NCBI GenBank assembly: GCA_044463945.1 | Contig: JBIQLW010000002.1 | Span: forward strand, 1-64,000 | Direction: 5' to 3' | Source: 62-47 sp044463945 | GTDB lineage: Bacteria > Pseudomonadota > Alphaproteobacteria > Rhizobiales > Xanthobacteraceae | Length of the DNA: 64,000 bases | Part shown: positions 1-9,200 of the stretch, one piece after another | Position numbering within the stretch: the stretch's first letter is position 1 | How the letters are laid out: each line of letters starts with the position of its first letter | The notes under the pieces: model-generated | The model's database searches: none | What the model was told of the DNA's origin: nothing | Seen by the model: the letters and a program-made list of their open reading frames with translations, nothing else | Made by a program: the position numbers and the translations under genes

Positions 1-9
1 GAGTTTGTC

Positions 10-702
10 ATGCCCCATGTCGCTTTCATCGGTCTGGGACGGATGGGGCACGGCAGGGACGGCATCGCCGCGACCGCACGCAACGGCGCGCTGGCCATCG
101 AATGTTCGACGGTGTCGCATCGCCATGCCATCGCCATCGCGCGCGACCTGACGGCACGGGGACTGCGTTACATCGATTGCCCCGTCACCGGCCTGCCGGA
201 GGCCGCGGCGGCGGGACAACTGACATTGCTGGTCGGCGCGGAAGCAAGCGACCTTGAAACGGCGCGGCCATTCCTCGCGCCGCTCGGCGCAACCATCCGG
301 CATTTCGGCGCGGTCGGCGCGGGCACGGTGTTCAAGCTGATCAACAACCTGTTGGGCGCGGTGCAGATCGCGAGCCTTGCCGAGGGGCTTCGCATCGCCG
401 AGCAGGCCGGCCTCGACATGCGGCTGGTCCAGCAGACGCTCGCCAGCGGCGTCGTCGCCAGTCCGCAAGTGGTGCGGCATTCCGCGCGGATGGTCGCGCG
501 CGATTTCGCCGGAGCCTCGTTCACCGCCGCGCTGCGCCACAAGGATGCGAGCTACGCCATGGCGCTGGCGAAGAACCTCGGCCTCGATCTTGCGGTCGCG
601 CAAGCCGCGCTGGACAGTTACGCGCGGGCGGCGGCGCACGCGCCCGATGACGATGAGGGCCGTTTGATCGAGATCATCAAGGCTCATCCCACCGCCGACT
701 GA
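10..702 (+). pseudogene. 3-hydroxyisobutyrate dehydrogenase-like NAD(P) oxidoreductase with internal deletion
   Basis: This is a beta-hydroxyacid dehydrogenase family protein. Such enzymes oxidise or reduce small hydroxyacids or semialdehydes with NAD(P). The N-terminal dinucleotide motif GLGRMG is at residues 8-13, the substrate motif DCPVTG at 56-61, and the catalytic lysine region (K109 followed by INN) is intact, with the all-helical C-terminal domain after it. The reading passes directly from GLGRMG into GRDGIAATARNGAL and ECSTVS. In intact members about 60 residues of the Rossmann fold lie between these segments. The product is therefore 230 aa against about 290 in the family. The deletion is in frame, so a protein could be made, but it would lack most of the cofactor domain. 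I infer a pseudogene or inactive remnant; an assembly error cannot be excluded. Confidence 0.7.
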
Positions 703-834
703 CGGCCGCGTTCGCAGGCATCGCTGCCCTGTTCTGAAAACGGGTGGTGACCACAGGCTATTCGCGGTACGTCCCTGCCCATGCCCGGCGGCGATGCGTT
801 GCACCCGCCGCCGAGAGTTGCGGAAGCGAAAGTC

Positions 835-1779
835 ATGTCGGTCGAAATCAGAACATCCATGCCGTCCGCGGACCTGCGCATCGCCTCCGGCGACTGGGTG
901 CGGCTCGTTCTCCTGTCGGTATTGTGGGGCGGATCGTTCTTCTTCACCGGCGTCGCGGTGAAGGACCTGCCGCCGCTGACCATCGTGTTCGTCCGCGTGG
1001 CGCTGGCGGCGCTGCTGCTGCTGCCGCTCATTCGTATCTACCGGATCGCGGTGCCGCGAACGCTCGCTGGCTGGTGGCCGTTCATCGTCATGGCGCTGTT
1101 GAACAACGTCGTTCCGTTCTCGCTGCTGGTCAGCGGCCAGACCCTGATCGCCAGCGGCCTCGCCTCGGTCATCAACGCGATGACGCCGGTGTTCACCGTG
1201 CTGGTGCTGGCGGCGTTCGGCGAGGAGCGGCTGATCGCGCGCCGGGTGGCCGGCGTGCTGCTGGGCCTGTTCGGCGTCATCGTTCTGCGCGGCGTCGATC
1301 TGCATCTCGATTCACGACAAAGCCTCGGGATATTGCTGTGCCTCGGCGCGACCGTGGTGTTCGGCTTCTCGGCGCTGTGGGCCAAGCGGCGGCTCGGCGG
1401 TGTCGAGCCGCTGGCGGCGGCGACCTTTCAACTGATCTGTTCGGGCGTCATGATGTTCGTGCTGTCGATGGTGTTCGACCGGCCGTGGCAGTTGCCGATG
1501 CCGCACGTCGCGACCTTGCTGGCGCTGTTGGGACTCGCGGCGCTGTCGACGTCGCTGGCCTATATCCTGTTCTTCCAGATCATTCGCGGCTCCGGTCCCG
1601 GCAACGTCATGCTGGTGACGCTGCTGGTGCCGGTGACGGCGATCCTGCTCGGCTATTTCGTGCTCGATGAAGTCGTCAGCCCGCGCGAGATCGTCGGCGC
1701 GCTGATTATCGCCAGCGGCCTGCTCATCATGGACGGCCGTCTGCTGTCGCGCTTCGCCATGCGGCGAGCCAGCCGGTGA
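835..1779 (+). CDS. EamA/DMT-superfamily transporter
   Basis: This is an inner-membrane drug/metabolite transporter of about 314 aa with ten predicted hydrophobic helices in two EamA repeats. The first repeat begins with VLWGGSFFFTGVAVK, the second after about residue 155. These proteins usually export metabolites; the substrate cannot be read from the sequence. The frame is open from 781, but the ATG at 835 has a GGAAG element 8 bases upstream and gives the expected short N terminus, so I prefer it. The 3' end overlaps the convergent carbamoyltransferase gene by 53 bp. Confidence 0.85.
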   Translation: MSVEIRTSMPSADLRIASGDWVRLVLLSVLWGGSFFFTGVAVKDLPPLTIVFVRVALAALLLLPLIRIYRIAVPRTLAGWWPFIVMALLNNVVPFSLLVSGQTLIASGLASVINAMTPVFTVLVLAAFGEERLIARRVAGVLLGLFGVIVLRGVDLHLDSRQSLGILLCLGATVVFGFSALWAKRRLGGVEPLAAATFQLICSGVMMFVLSMVFDRPWQLPMPHVATLLALLGLAALSTSLAYILFFQIIRGSGPGNVMLVTLLVPVTAILLGYFVLDEVVSPREIVGALIIASGLLIMDGRLLSRFAMRRASR

Positions 1780-3904
1780 AGCGGCCGCTGTCGCGCGCGC
1801 CGCCGTGCCATGCGGCGCGCACCGTGCCGTCGTCGGCCACCATGAACACCGCGTCCAGTCCCTTGGAGCGGCGCAGCGTTTCCACCGCCTGCTCCGGCGT
1901 CTGTGCGATCGGCCCGGCGACGTTGAACGAGGTGTTCACCGACACCTCGACGCCGATGCGGCGGCCGAGCGCCTTGAGATAGGCGTAGGTGAGGGGATCG
2001 TCGGCCTCGCGCACGATCTGAATGCGGCCGGTGCCGTCGGCGTGAACCACCGATGGAATCTTCTCGATGGCCGCCGGTTTTGAGTGCGCCGTCAGCACCA
2101 TGTAGTTGTAGGCATTGTAGTCGCCATCGGACGCGCCTTCGTGCAGGTCGAAAAATTCCCTTGCCGCGTCGAGCGTCGCCATCGGGGCGAGCGGCCGGAT
2201 CTTCTCGCGATACTTGACCCGCTCGTTGAGGCGCTCGCGCGTCTGCGGATCGCACGGATTGGCGAGGATGGAGCGATGGCCGAGCGCGCGCGGGCCGGTT
2301 TCGCCCGGCCCCTGATAGAGCGCAACGATGCCGCCGGAAGCGACGCAATAAGCCATCAGGTCGGCGACGGCGTCGCGGCCGGGCGCGGTGGCGACGCTGC
2401 CGATGGCTTGCGAGGCGATGTCGGGGGTGGCGGCGAGGGCTGAGGCGATATCGGAGGCGGCCGGCGCGCTGCCGCAATAGAAGGCGTGGGTCACCGCCGT
2501 CCCGCGCGGCGCGCCGGCCAGATGCGCGAGCCACCACGCCGCGCCGATCGGCACGCCGGGGTCGCTCGGCGTCGGCGGCACCCACAGGTGCAGCCGCGCT
2601 TTTCGCTGCTGCGCGTTCGCGAACCACGCCTCGTCGAAGTGCTCGAGCAGCCGCATACTGGCGAGCGCGTTCAGCGCCACGCCGCCGGACAGGATCAGCC
2701 GGTTCGCGCCGCTCACCCGCAACAGGTGATCGACGACGTGGATCAGCGCGTCCTCCAGCACCATCTGCGCCGCCGCCGCCTTGTCGAGACGGTCCTGCGT
2801 GTCCGGCCGGTGCCGGATATCCTCGACCCGCAGCACCGCGTCGGGATTCCACAATTGATCGGGCCGCAGCGGCGGGCCGAGAATGTCGGTCAGCGGCGGC
2901 TTGTAGGGATTGTCGAACGGGTCGCGATACCAGTTCGCCATCGCGCGGTTGAGCCGCACCGCGCCGTTTGCGCCGAGGTCGAGCACGTCCTTCAACCGCG
3001 CGTAATAGCGGTTGGTTAAGCGGTTCATGTCGCCCCAGGCGGCCGCGCCCATGTAGCGCCCCTCGCTGGACAGCCAGGTCCAGCCGCCCTGCGTTGAGGA
3101 AATCACGCTGTAGAACGCGCCCAGCGAATCGAACACGCTGTCGTTGCAGAAAATCTCGCGAATATCGTCGCCCTCGGCGACGAACAGCGAGATCGAGCCG
3201 CGGTCGCCGGTGCCGTCGAACACGCCGATGGCGACCGGCTCGCCGTCGGCGGCGAACGGCGAGGCGGCGTAGGGAAACCAGGCGTGGTTGAGATGGTGCG
3301 GCATCAGGATCAATTGCGGCGGCGCGGCCAGTCCGAACTGCTTCGCCAGAATGCGCGGCGTGCGCCGCATCTGGTCGAGCCGCCTGCGATCGACGCCGAT
3401 GGCGTTGGAATAGGACAACAGTCGCAGGCTGCCCGGCGCTTCCTCGATCGCCGTGCGCATCATGGTGCCGAACAGCGCCGGATAGTCCCAGGTGGTGACG
3501 AAGGCGGCGATATCGCCGATGTCGCGCCCCATCGCGCGCAACGTGGCGGCCATGGCGTCGAGCGAGAGGTGCGGAAATTCGAACGTGTGCTTGGTGCCGG
3601 AGAAGCGTTCTTCCTCGTTGTTGAGGATGAGGCGCGGCCCGTGCGCCTGCGTGACTTCGACCAGCGCGACGCCGCTGTTGTGGGTCCCCGACGACGCCAG
3701 CCCGGCGATGTAGACCGTCTCGCCATCGCGCAGCCGCTGAGCGATGGCGGCGATGGTGGCGCGGCCGAAGGCACTGTCGGGGCGATGGAATCCCGCCCGC
3801 TGCATCAGCCTGACGCCGAGCGACTCCGTGACGCGAAAGGCGAGGTCCGCGAGCCGGGGAAAAGTCGGTCCGATGCGGCGGGGCGGCGCGGTCAAGCGGG
3901 ACAT
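1727..3904 (-). CDS. Carbamoyltransferase, NodU/CmcH/TobZ family
   Basis: The family transfers a carbamoyl group from carbamoyl phosphate, through carbamoyl-adenylate, to a hydroxyl of a small molecule (Nod factor, cephem or tobramycin in known cases). The 725-aa protein has the N-terminal Kae1-like ASKHA domain with the metal-binding cluster HHLNH at 203-207 and the phosphate/metal loop FDGTGDRGS near 229. SGGVALNALA follows at about residue 405, and the C-terminal YrdC-like domain contains GPGETGPRALGHRSIL. About 65 residues precede the usual family start (YIAGLASSGTHNSG), so the true start may lie further in. The GGAG before the ATG at 3904 directly abuts it, which is poor spacing. No nodulation or antibiotic genes are nearby, so the acceptor is unknown. 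The 3' end overlaps the EamA gene. Confidence 0.85.
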   Translation of the reverse strand: MSRLTAPPRRIGPTFPRLADLAFRVTESLGVRLMQRAGFHRPDSAFGRATIAAIAQRLRDGETVYIAGLASSGTHNSGVALVEVTQAHGPRLILNNEEERFSGTKHTFEFPHLSLDAMAATLRAMGRDIGDIAAFVTTWDYPALFGTMMRTAIEEAPGSLRLLSYSNAIGVDRRRLDQMRRTPRILAKQFGLAAPPQLILMPHHLNHAWFPYAASPFAADGEPVAIGVFDGTGDRGSISLFVAEGDDIREIFCNDSVFDSLGAFYSVISSTQGGWTWLSSEGRYMGAAAWGDMNRLTNRYYARLKDVLDLGANGAVRLNRAMANWYRDPFDNPYKPPLTDILGPPLRPDQLWNPDAVLRVEDIRHRPDTQDRLDKAAAAQMVLEDALIHVVDHLLRVSGANRLILSGGVALNALASMRLLEHFDEAWFANAQQRKARLHLWVPPTPSDPGVPIGAAWWLAHLAGAPRGTAVTHAFYCGSAPAASDIASALAATPDIASQAIGSVATAPGRDAVADLMAYCVASGGIVALYQGPGETGPRALGHRSILANPCDPQTRERLNERVKYREKIRPLAPMATLDAAREFFDLHEGASDGDYNAYNYMVLTAHSKPAAIEKIPSVVHADGTGRIQIVREADDPLTYAYLKALGRRIGVEVSVNTSFNVAGPIAQTPEQAVETLRRSKGLDAVFMVADDGTVRAAWHGGARDSGRFTGWLAAWRSATADGRP

Positions 3905-4000
3905 CTCCGGCGGGGTTTGAACGTTGTCGAGCGAACGGGCGGTCTACAACGATCGCGCCGCTGCCGCCAGACCGGCCGGGGTCCCTTCCGCCGCCGCGCC

Positions 4001-5386
4001 TCAGTTGGCGGCGGCGTAGCGTAAGCCGGCGCGCAGGAAACGCTGCGGATCGACCGCCTCGCCGTTGATGCGGGTTTCGTAATGCAGGTGAGGGCCGGTC
4101 GAACGGCCGGTCGAGCCGACGTCGCCGACCACCTGCCCGATATGGACGAGATCGCCGACCCTGACGCGGATGCGCGACATATGGCCGTAGCGCGTCGCCA
4201 GTCCGTTGCCGTGATCGACCTCGACCATCCGGCCGTAGCCGCCCATCCATCCGGCCGACACCACGCGGCCGTTGGCGGTGGCGCGCACCGGGTCGCCGGT
4301 CGAGGCGCGGAAGTCGAGGCCGGTGTGCATGGCGGGCCGCCCGAGGAACGGGTCGGAGCGCACGCCGAAGCCCGACGACAGTTCGATCTCGCCGAGCACC
4401 GGCGAGCGGAACGGAACCCGCGCCAGCGTCCGCGACAGGCGGTCGGCCTCGGCGCGGCTGACGCTGACGCGATAAAGCTGCTGCTCGAACGGGCCGGCGT
4501 GGGCGCCGAGCTTCACCGGAACATAGGGACCGCCGACGCCGCCGCGCGGCTGGTCGGCGTCGAGACGCGCGGCGTTGAGCCCGAGGTCGGCGACCAGCCC
4601 CTTCATCCGCCGCACCCGCGCGCTGTAGGTGGTTTCCGCCCGGCCGAGGGCCGCCATCTGGCGCTGCTCGGTGCGGTCGAGCGCGGCTTGCAGGCTGGCG
4701 ATGGTGGCGTTGACGTCGATATCCTTGGCGAGCTTGCGGCCCTTGCGGTCACCCTCGCGGGGGGCGAGGCTGGACTGCCGTCCCGGCTTCGCGTCGCCGT
4801 CCAGCGGGGCCGGTTTCGAGGAGCCGAACAGCCGTTCGGTCAGGCTGCGGGATGCGGGTTTGACCGATCCGGTCACCGTCGTCTCCGGCAGGCCCGCCAG
4901 CGCCGCGGTGCGCGAATCCAGCGCCGCCTGCCGTTGCAGAAGCTGGTCCAGCTTCTGCTCGAACTGCTCCTGATCGAGCAATTGCCGGCTGGTGGTGCGG
5001 TCGATGCGCGCCCGCAGTTCGGCGATGCGGTCCTCGTAGGCGTATTGCATCTCGGCCTGACGGGCGAGCAGGCGCGTCAGCACATCGTCGCGGAAGGTAA
5101 AATAGGTGGCGGTGGCGGCCGACCATGCGCCGAGCAGGGTCACGGTGCCGATCGCAATCCAGAAGATCACCGGCCCGAAGCGAACCTGCTTGCCGGCGTG
5201 GGCGAGCACGTATCCGTCCGTCGCGGCGGGCCGACGGATCGCCGCCGCGGGAGCCGCAGAGGCGGCGCCTGCGGCCGGGCGACGGGGCTGCCCGTGCCCG
5301 GATTGACCATATCCGGGATGGCCATGTCCATGGCGGTGCGGCTGGGGATGCGAGGACTCAGGATTTCGGTTCGGCAACTTGGACAT
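4001..5386 (-). CDS. M23/LytM peptidoglycan endopeptidase-like membrane protein
   Basis: This is an inner-membrane-anchored periplasmic protein acting on, or regulating enzymes of, cell-wall peptide crosslinks. A His/Gly/Pro-rich cytoplasmic N terminus of about 70 residues is followed by one transmembrane segment (about 75-100). A long coiled-coil-rich region follows (about 105-180 and 215-270), then a C-terminal M23 domain. The zinc motif is complete: HTGLD (His about 354, Asp about 358) and HLH (about 433-435). An intact set suggests activity, although some LytM proteins are regulators. The GTG at 5392 is in frame, but the ATG at 5386 has GGGAG at good spacing and is preferred. Confidence 0.87.
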   Translation of the reverse strand: MSKLPNRNPESSHPQPHRHGHGHPGYGQSGHGQPRRPAAGAASAAPAAAIRRPAATDGYVLAHAGKQVRFGPVIFWIAIGTVTLLGAWSAATATYFTFRDDVLTRLLARQAEMQYAYEDRIAELRARIDRTTSRQLLDQEQFEQKLDQLLQRQAALDSRTAALAGLPETTVTGSVKPASRSLTERLFGSSKPAPLDGDAKPGRQSSLAPREGDRKGRKLAKDIDVNATIASLQAALDRTEQRQMAALGRAETTYSARVRRMKGLVADLGLNAARLDADQPRGGVGGPYVPVKLGAHAGPFEQQLYRVSVSRAEADRLSRTLARVPFRSPVLGEIELSSGFGVRSDPFLGRPAMHTGLDFRASTGDPVRATANGRVVSAGWMGGYGRMVEVDHGNGLATRYGHMSRIRVRVGDLVHIGQVVGDVGSTGRSTGPHLHYETRINGEAVDPQRFLRAGLRYAAAN

Positions 5387-5479
5387 CGGCACTCCCGCGC
5401 CGCCGGGAACAGCCTCCCGGCCGGACTTGGCGCTGGTGCCGATTTGACCCGCTCATGGTTAATTTTGGGAAAATGGAAT

Positions 5480-6049
5480 CTACAGATTTTTCACATAATC
5501 CAGTACCGCATCGGCATGGCCATCGACCCTGACGTTGCGCCAGATGTTAAGAATCCGGCGGTCCGCACCGATCAGAACCGTTGTCCGAACTATTCCCATG
5601 AAGATTTTGCCATACAACGATTTTTCGCCCCATACCCCATGGGCTTCCAGCATCTTGTGGGTGGCGTCGGAGAGCAGCGGAACGGCGAGGTCGTGCTTGT
5701 CGCGAAACCGCTCCTGCGCGGGCAGCGGATCGGCCGACACGCCGAGGACGCCGGTGCCGAGCGCTGTGAAATCCGCCGCGAGGCGCGAGAAGTCCATCGC
5801 CTCGCGGGTGCAGCCGGGCGTGCCGGCGCGGGGATAGAAGAAGATCACCAGCCTGCGGCCGGCGAAGTCGTCCAGCGACACCGTGGCGCCGCCGTCGCGG
5901 GGCAGCCGGAACGCCGGCGCCTTGCGCCCGATCGCAAGCGGCGTCCGGTCGGCCGCCGTCACGGAAGCCGCAGCGTGCGCGCGGGCGGCTCCGGCGGCCT
6001 TGCGCCCGGTCGCGGATTTGGAGGCTTTCTTTTGCGTTCTCTTGGACAT
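5480..6049 (-). CDS. bcp: Peroxiredoxin, Bcp/PrxQ family
   Basis: This is a thioredoxin-fold thiol peroxidase that reduces hydroperoxides. The peroxidatic site is in YPRAGTPGCT with Cys80. It is the only cysteine in the 189-aa protein, so neither the nearby (+5) resolving cysteine of E. coli Bcp nor a distal one is present; the enzyme would work as a 1-Cys type. The first 40 residues are an extra Lys/Arg/Ala-rich extension absent from canonical Bcp (about 155 aa). The ATG at 6049 has GGAAGG 3-8 bases upstream. It is divergent from the YhdP-like gene. Confidence 0.9.
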   Translation of the reverse strand: MSKRTQKKASKSATGRKAAGAARAHAAASVTAADRTPLAIGRKAPAFRLPRDGGATVSLDDFAGRRLVIFFYPRAGTPGCTREAMDFSRLAADFTALGTGVLGVSADPLPAQERFRDKHDLAVPLLSDATHKMLEAHGVWGEKSLYGKIFMGIVRTTVLIGADRRILNIWRNVRVDGHADAVLDYVKNL

Positions 6050-6245
6050 ACGCCTTCCTTTCGTCGCTTTCGACAGGTCCTTATCGCGTTCAGGCAGGGT
6101 GGCGAAATCGCCCGTCCCGTTGCTTGTTGCTGGGCAAGCCGCACCGCTCCGCGATATGGTTACCGGGATTCGGCGACACCGTCCGGTGCGTCATGCCCGC
6201 ATGGCGCGCTCGAATGCTAACGAGTTCAACTGAGGATTGGCATTG

Positions 6246-9200
6246 ATGCCGCCACACCAGCGTTCGTCACGCAACGCCGCGCGAACGCCCCTTGGCGAGC
6301 AAGCCCGTCGTCAACTTCAGCACCGCGAGGCGACGGCGCGAGGACGGCCGCCGCCGAACGCGCCCGCCGGCGGCGATCCGCCGGACTGGGACGGCACGGA
6401 CTGGGATTCCCGTCACGACGAGGCCGCGCGGCACCGGGCGAATCGCCTTCTGGGGCGGCGCGGCGGACGATTCGAGGGGGTCGGCGACCGCCTTGCCGCC
6501 GTCGGCCGCTGGCTCGCCGGCGAGCGCTGGCTGCGGCGGCTTCTCACTGTCGGACTGGCGCTGTTCGCGATCTGCGCGCTGGGCTTCGGCGGGCTGTGGT
6601 GGCGGCTCGGCGCGGGACCGATCAGCCTCGACATGGCGACGCCGTGGCTGGTCGCGGCGATCGAGGACAATATCGGACCCGGCAACACCGTCGAGATCGG
6701 CGGCACCCAGATCGAGCGCGCCGGCCGTATCCGCATCGCGGTGCGCATTCGCGACATCGTGGTGCGCGACCGCGACCATGCGGTGATCGCCAGCGCGCCC
6801 AAGGCCGAGGTGCGGCTCTCCGGCACCGCGCTTCTGATGGGGCGGCTGCGCGCCGAAAGCCTCAACCTCGTCGATGCGGTGCTGGCGGTGCGGATCACCC
6901 CGGACGGCGAGGTGACGGTCTCGACCGGCGGCAAGGCGCGCCCGATCGCCGCTGGCTCGGGCGCATCGCCCCCGGCGACCCAAACGCCCACGTCACCGGA
7001 CACCGCCGCTCAAGGCGCGCCGGCGCCCGATGGCGCACCCGCCGGATCGCCCGCGGCGCCTGCCGGCGGCAGCGGGCTGCTGGCCGGGCTGGAGTGGCTC
7101 GACAGCCTCGGCAAGAACGGCCTCGACGGCCAGAACCTCGACGAGATCGGATTGAAGAACGGCCGCCTGATCGTCGATGACGAGCAGCGCGGCAGCCGCC
7201 GGAATTTCGAGAACATCAGCCTCAGCCTGCGGCGGCCGAGCGGCGGCGGCGTGGCGCTCAGCCTCGGCGAGGAGGGCGAGCACGCCTGGTCGCTCCGCGT
7301 CCAGGTCGGGGCGCCGGAGAACGGCGTGCGCGCGGTGGATATCCGCGCCAACAAGGTGTCGATGCAGACCATCCTGCTGGCGCTGCGGCTGAAGGATCTG
7401 ACCTACAGCGCCGACTTCCCGCTCACCGGCGAGTTGCGCGGCGAACTGGGGCGCGACGGCCTGCCGACCTATTTCCGCGGCAAGATCGAGGCCGGCAAGG
7501 GCACCATCATCGATCACGACACACCCGACTATCCCATGGCGATCGACCAGATCGACGCCAGCGTCGAATGGGACGCCAACCGGCGCGTGCTGCTGGCGCC
7601 GTTCAAGATCGTCTCGGGCGCGAACCGCATCACCCTTCTGGCCCATCTCGAACCGCCGGGCGACGTCGTGCCCGACTGGCAACTCGGGTTCAGCGGCGGC
7701 ACCATCGTGCTCGCCGGCGTCAACGACGAGCCGCCGCTGATCTTCAACCGGATCGCCATCGGGATGCGCTTCGATACCGCGCACAAGAAAATCCTGCTGA
7801 CGCAGGCCAGCATCAGCAACGGCGAGATCGGTGTCGCCGGCACCGGCACGCTGGATTACGCGGGTGAGCCGCGCCTGATGCTGGGCTTCGCCGGGACGCC
7901 GATGTCGGCGACGGCGCTCAAGCGCATGTGGCCGATCATCATCGTGCCGGAAGTGCGCGAGTGGGTCACCGAGCGGATCAGCGGCGGCGCGTTGCAGCGC
8001 ATCGACATCGGCGTCAACTCGCCGCTGTTCAATCTGTCGCGCGCCGGCCCGCCGATCCCCGAGGACGGCCTGTCGGTCAACATCGTCGCCGGCAACGTCT
8101 CGCTGCATCCCGTCGACGACCTGCCCTCGATCCACGACGCCGACCTGCGCGCCCACGTCACCGGCCGCACCGCGACGGTGACCATCGGGCAGGGCAACAT
8201 CACCACCGACGCCGGGCGCAAGCTCACGATGTCCGAGGCGGTCTTCGAGGTGCCGGACATGGCGCCGAAGCCATCGCCCGCGCGGGTCCGGTTCAAGCTC
8301 GACGGCCCGGTGGCGGCGGCGGCGGAAATCCTGGCCTCCGACCGCCTCAGCGAGTTCAGCAACACCCCGGTCGATCCCGCCACCAGCAAAGGCACCGTCA
8401 CCGCGCAGGTGGCGCTCGGACTGCCGATCAAGCGCGAACTCACCGCCGCCGACACCACCTACGCGATCACCGCCGACGTTTCCGCCTTCTCCGCCGAGCG
8501 GCTGGTGATGAACCAGAAGCTGGAGGCGGCGGCGATGAAGATCGTCGCCAACAACCAGGGCTATCAGGTGAAGGGGGACGTCCGCATCAACGGCCAGCCG
8601 GCGTCCCTCGACTATCGCAAGTCCAATAGCGGCGACGCCGATATCCGCTTGCAGGCGACGCTCGATGACGCGAGCCGCGCCAAGTTGGGGTTCGATCTCG
8701 GCGCCGCCGCCAGCGGGCCGGTCACCGTCAAGCTCGCGGGCAAGATCGGCGGCTCCGAGCGTGACAGCCGCATCGCCATCGACGCCGACCTGACCGCGCT
8801 CCGCCTCGACAACCTGCTGCCGGGCTGGACCAAGCTGCCCGGCAAGTCTGGTCACGCCACCTTCAACGTGGTGCAGAAGCCGCAATCGACGAGGCTCGAG
8901 GATCTGGTGATCGACGGCGGCGGCGCCACCATCAAGGGATCGCTCGAAGTCGATCAGAACGGCGATCTCATCAACGCCAGTTTCCCGACCTATTCGCCGT
9001 CCGAAGGCGACAAGGCGTCGCTGCGGGCCGAGCGCGGCAACGACGGCATGGTCAAGGTGGTGATGCGCGGCGACGTGTTCGACGGCCGCAACTTCATCAA
9101 GTCGGCGATCTCCGGCAAGGAAGCCGACGCCAGGAGCAAGACCAAGAGTCTCGACTTCGACCTCGATCTCAAGCTCGGCGCGGTGGCGGGCTTCTATGGC

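Noticed and set aside
1653..4250. 865-aa minus-strand frame overlapping the carbamoyltransferase
   Set aside because: Same-strand, different-frame shadow; Arg/Gly-rich with no recognisable motif, while the 725-aa frame carries all family motifs.
4082..6220. 712-aa plus-strand frame across the M23 and Bcp genes
   Set aside because: Antisense shadow; both genes beneath have complete catalytic motifs on the minus strand.
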